From contig NZ_JAGMWN010000001.1 of assembly GCF_017963645.1 (NCBI RefSeq), forward strand, positions 620,001 to 684,000: DNA of 64,000 nucleotides. Direction: 5' to 3'. The notes beneath the pieces were generated by a model. That model ran no database searches and was not told the DNA's origin. It worked only from the letters and a program-made list of their open reading frames with translations. Source of the DNA: Marivibrio halodurans. Its GTDB lineage: Bacteria; Pseudomonadota; Alphaproteobacteria; UBA8366; Aestuariispiraceae. Each line of letters opens with the position of its first letter. Position 1 is the first letter of the stretch. Position numbers and translations under genes: made by a program. Below are positions 62,351 to 64,000 of the stretch, piece after piece.

Positions 62351-63901
62351 ATGTGCAAGGAGCCCAGCAGCAGTTCCAGCCATCCCACCGCCGCCGCGCG
62401 CTCGCGCACGACGCCGGTATCGGTTCCCCTGCCGCCGCCGGAAATCCTGATGATCCATCATCTGGATGTCGGCCAGGGGGAGGCCACGTTGGTTATCTTC
62501 ATGTGGTACGACGGCGGCTATAAAAAGGATACGGTCCTGATCGACGGGGGGCGGACGACGCGCGGTGGGGGAACGGTCTCGCGCTATCTGAAGGAATTGC
62601 AGATCGATTACGTGGATGTCGCGATCTGCACCCACTACGACCAGGATCACATGGAGGGCGTCGCGGCCGTCCTGGGCGATACGGACCTGACGGTCGGCCA
62701 AGTCTGTCATCGTGGGGCGCTCGACAGCCATAAGGCCACGCTGCTGCGCAACGCCATCGGCGATATTCCGGCAAGCCGGTTGGAGAAGCACCAGGGCTTC
62801 GTCCTGGGCCCCGATACGCTCGACACACGACCCCAGCTTCGATGCGTCCATTCCAGCCCTCACCCGACCGAGGGCGACGACAACCCCTACTGCATCGCCA
62901 TCGGCGTATCCTATGGCGAGTTTCGCTATTATCTCGGCGGCGATCTGGATTCGCCCAACGAGGATACGGTCGATTGCACCACCACCATTCTGAACGACGC
63001 CGATGCGATCGCCGGGATCAAATGCAGCCATCACGGCTCCCGGAAAAGCACCTCCGCGACCTTCCTCGGCACTTTGAAGCCGATGATGGCCGTGATCTCC
63101 GCCGGGGCGCACAGTTACTGTCATCCGGACGACGATGTAATCGCGCGCCTGTGCGCGGCCGGGTCGGTCCAAAGGTTCTATCTGACGAATTGCTGCTACA
63201 ACCGAGCCGGCATCAATCCGATCTATGCGTTGCAGAAATCCATCGAGCAAATCAGCTCCGAGCTTCGATATGTCTCGCTCCGCATCGAAGTGCTGGAAGC
63301 GATACGCGACTATAACCGGGCAAAGAGAGCGAACCCGCACGACCCAGCCCTGGCCGGATTGCGCGCGACGGTCATGGAGATCAACAAACGCCGGGGCAAG
63401 GCGAAGCGCGCCTTCGACGCGATAAAGGCCCTGCCCGACACCGACACGCGCACCCGCAAAGGCATCGTCGCCGGCTCGCCCGCGCATCTCGGCGGCGTCG
63501 TCGTCGAGGTGACGAGCCGCGAGGCCGACAGGGACGATTACACCTTTCGCGTCGGCTGCTATCAAACCGGCAACAGCTTCGCCCCACCCCAACGGCGTGG
63601 ATGGCGTTGGGATGGGTTCAAGATGGGCACCGGCCGCGTCCCCGTCTCGAATACCCCCGACCTGGGACGGTTCCAACGGATTGGCGACTTGGAAGCGGAC
63701 GCATCGACCAACTGGCACCAGTTGGTAAGCGAATTGCGCGGAGTGGAGTATTTCTCGCTGCCCACCAAGCCGGCGGGGGCGGAACCCCATGTCGTCGCCC
63801 CGCTCAGCGCGGCGGAACGCGCCTATGCGCTGGACGATCCGGTCAGCAGCGACGAATCCGACGGATCGGAATATGTCCCGTCGGGCGACGAGTCCGATTG
63901 A
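62351..63901 (+). CDS. ComEC-like stand-alone metallo-beta-lactamase-fold protein
   Basis: A 516-residue protein with the MBL domain of the ComEC/Rec2 group but no membrane helices. It has HHLDVGQGEATLVIF, VLIDGGR, VAICTHYDQDHMEGV (the H-x-D-x-D-H metal motif of this branch), YYLGGDLDSPNED, and IKCSHHGSRKSTS. From about residue 300 there is a helical segment, then a second domain (TRKGIVAGSPAHLGGVVVEVTS, FRVGCYQTGN) I do not recognise. The last 25 or so residues are Ser/Asp/Glu-rich with repeated DESD. Activity may be hydrolysis of nucleotides, nucleic acid or another phosphodiester; that is inference. The first 33 residues are low-complexity, and ATG 62450 is an alternative start. Confidence 0.85.
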   Translation: MCKEPSSSSSHPTAAARSRTTPVSVPLPPPEILMIHHLDVGQGEATLVIFMWYDGGYKKDTVLIDGGRTTRGGGTVSRYLKELQIDYVDVAICTHYDQDHMEGVAAVLGDTDLTVGQVCHRGALDSHKATLLRNAIGDIPASRLEKHQGFVLGPDTLDTRPQLRCVHSSPHPTEGDDNPYCIAIGVSYGEFRYYLGGDLDSPNEDTVDCTTTILNDADAIAGIKCSHHGSRKSTSATFLGTLKPMMAVISAGAHSYCHPDDDVIARLCAAGSVQRFYLTNCCYNRAGINPIYALQKSIEQISSELRYVSLRIEVLEAIRDYNRAKRANPHDPALAGLRATVMEINKRRGKAKRAFDAIKALPDTDTRTRKGIVAGSPAHLGGVVVEVTSREADRDDYTFRVGCYQTGNSFAPPQRRGWRWDGFKMGTGRVPVSNTPDLGRFQRIGDLEADASTNWHQLVSELRGVEYFSLPTKPAGAEPHVVAPLSAAERAYALDDPVSSDESDGSEYVPSGDESD

Positions 63902-64000
63902 TGTCGGCGGGGACCGCGGCCGTGCGATCTGTTATTCTTCCGACAAATCCGATCGGCCCGCCCTTCACGTAAAAAGGCGGGGAAGCGAGGAGGCATGACC
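63902..64000 (+). other. Right edge with a possible gene start
   Basis: An ATG at 63995 is preceded by AGGAGG with only one base of spacing, and by GGGGAAG further back. It could open a further plus-strand gene cut by the window edge. Six bases of it are present, so nothing can be said about the product. Confidence 0.25.

Noticed and set aside
1-64000. CRISPR arrays, insertion sequences, prophage or integrase genes
   Set aside because: No regularly spaced repeats, transposase or integrase motifs, or attachment-site duplications were seen, including around the tRNA-Phe gene.

Overview
The window is GC-rich (about two thirds G+C by eye), densely coding chromosomal DNA. Several features point to an alphaproteobacterium of the Rhodospirillales/marine-rhodospirillaceal kind: a MucR/Ros regulator, an alphaproteobacterial-type CheZ, two TakP-type TRAP systems, a CioAB-type bd oxidase, a bactofilin beside an M23 peptidase, and the pairing of a circularly permuted ATP-grasp protein with an alpha-E protein. 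Genus assignment is inference. I see no phage, insertion sequence, CRISPR array or rRNA operon. Base composition and gene style look uniform, so most of the window reads as core genome.

Layout. 0.3-0.4 kb: tRNA-Phe (minus strand) with a likely terminator. 0.8-7.7 kb: a chemoreceptor, a GNAT acetyltransferase, a type II haloacid dehalogenase, a large secreted PAP2 phosphatase with an AMIN-like region (minus), then an alpha/beta hydrolase overlapping a threonine dehydratase-like PLP enzyme. 7.9-10.4 kb (minus): a coiled-coil M23 peptidase overlapping a bactofilin, a cell-shape module. 10.7-15.5 kb: a small adhesin-module-like protein, an RDD membrane protein, the ATP-grasp/alpha-E pair and the Bpt leucyltransferase. 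15.9-23.5 kb: two TRAP transporters, the first complete (P, Q, M) and the second Q and M only. A strong intrinsic terminator lies between Q and M of the first system.

23.5-29.5 kb (minus): ParC, a NicO Ni/Co exporter with its DUF1007 partner, NrdR and GlyA. 30.1 kb: MucR downstream of an unusually AT-rich stretch. 30.6-35.5 kb: a TPR-sulfotransferase, the CioAB/CydAB oxidase and a small conserved protein. 35.7-43.6 kb: glutaryl-CoA dehydrogenase preceded by a perfect 20-bp palindrome, an EamA transporter, a DEAD-box helicase, a DUF192 protein, ValS and a GFA-family protein. 43.6-48.2 kb (minus): a nucleoside deoxyribosyltransferase coupled to CysQ, an orphan form-II CoxL-like molybdo-hydroxylase, and an ion channel with a C-terminal zinc ribbon. 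48.3-50.5 kb: an SDR, a stand-alone RAM-domain protein, CheZ and a YbaN-type membrane protein.

50.4-55.2 kb (minus): acyl-CoA metabolism (3-hydroxyacyl-CoA dehydrogenase, CaiB-type CoA-transferase/racemase) and a gamma-glutamyltransferase. 55.2-60.8 kb (minus): a small winged-helix-like protein, an HD nucleotidase, an NlpC/P60-TauE-hydroxypyruvate isomerase run, a GST, a PLDc_N mini-protein and a rhomboid protease. 61.0-63.9 kb (plus): a tightly packed three-gene cassette, which is the best candidate here for an undescribed system. It encodes a protein with a carboxypeptidase-regulatory-like/VgrG-tail-like domain, a LysM-like plus peptidoglycan-binding protein, and a ComEC-like stand-alone metallo-beta-lactamase-fold protein with a repetitive acidic tail.

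All calls rest on reading motifs, start sites and gene order. No database search was run. Transmembrane, coiled-coil and signal-peptide statements are by eye.
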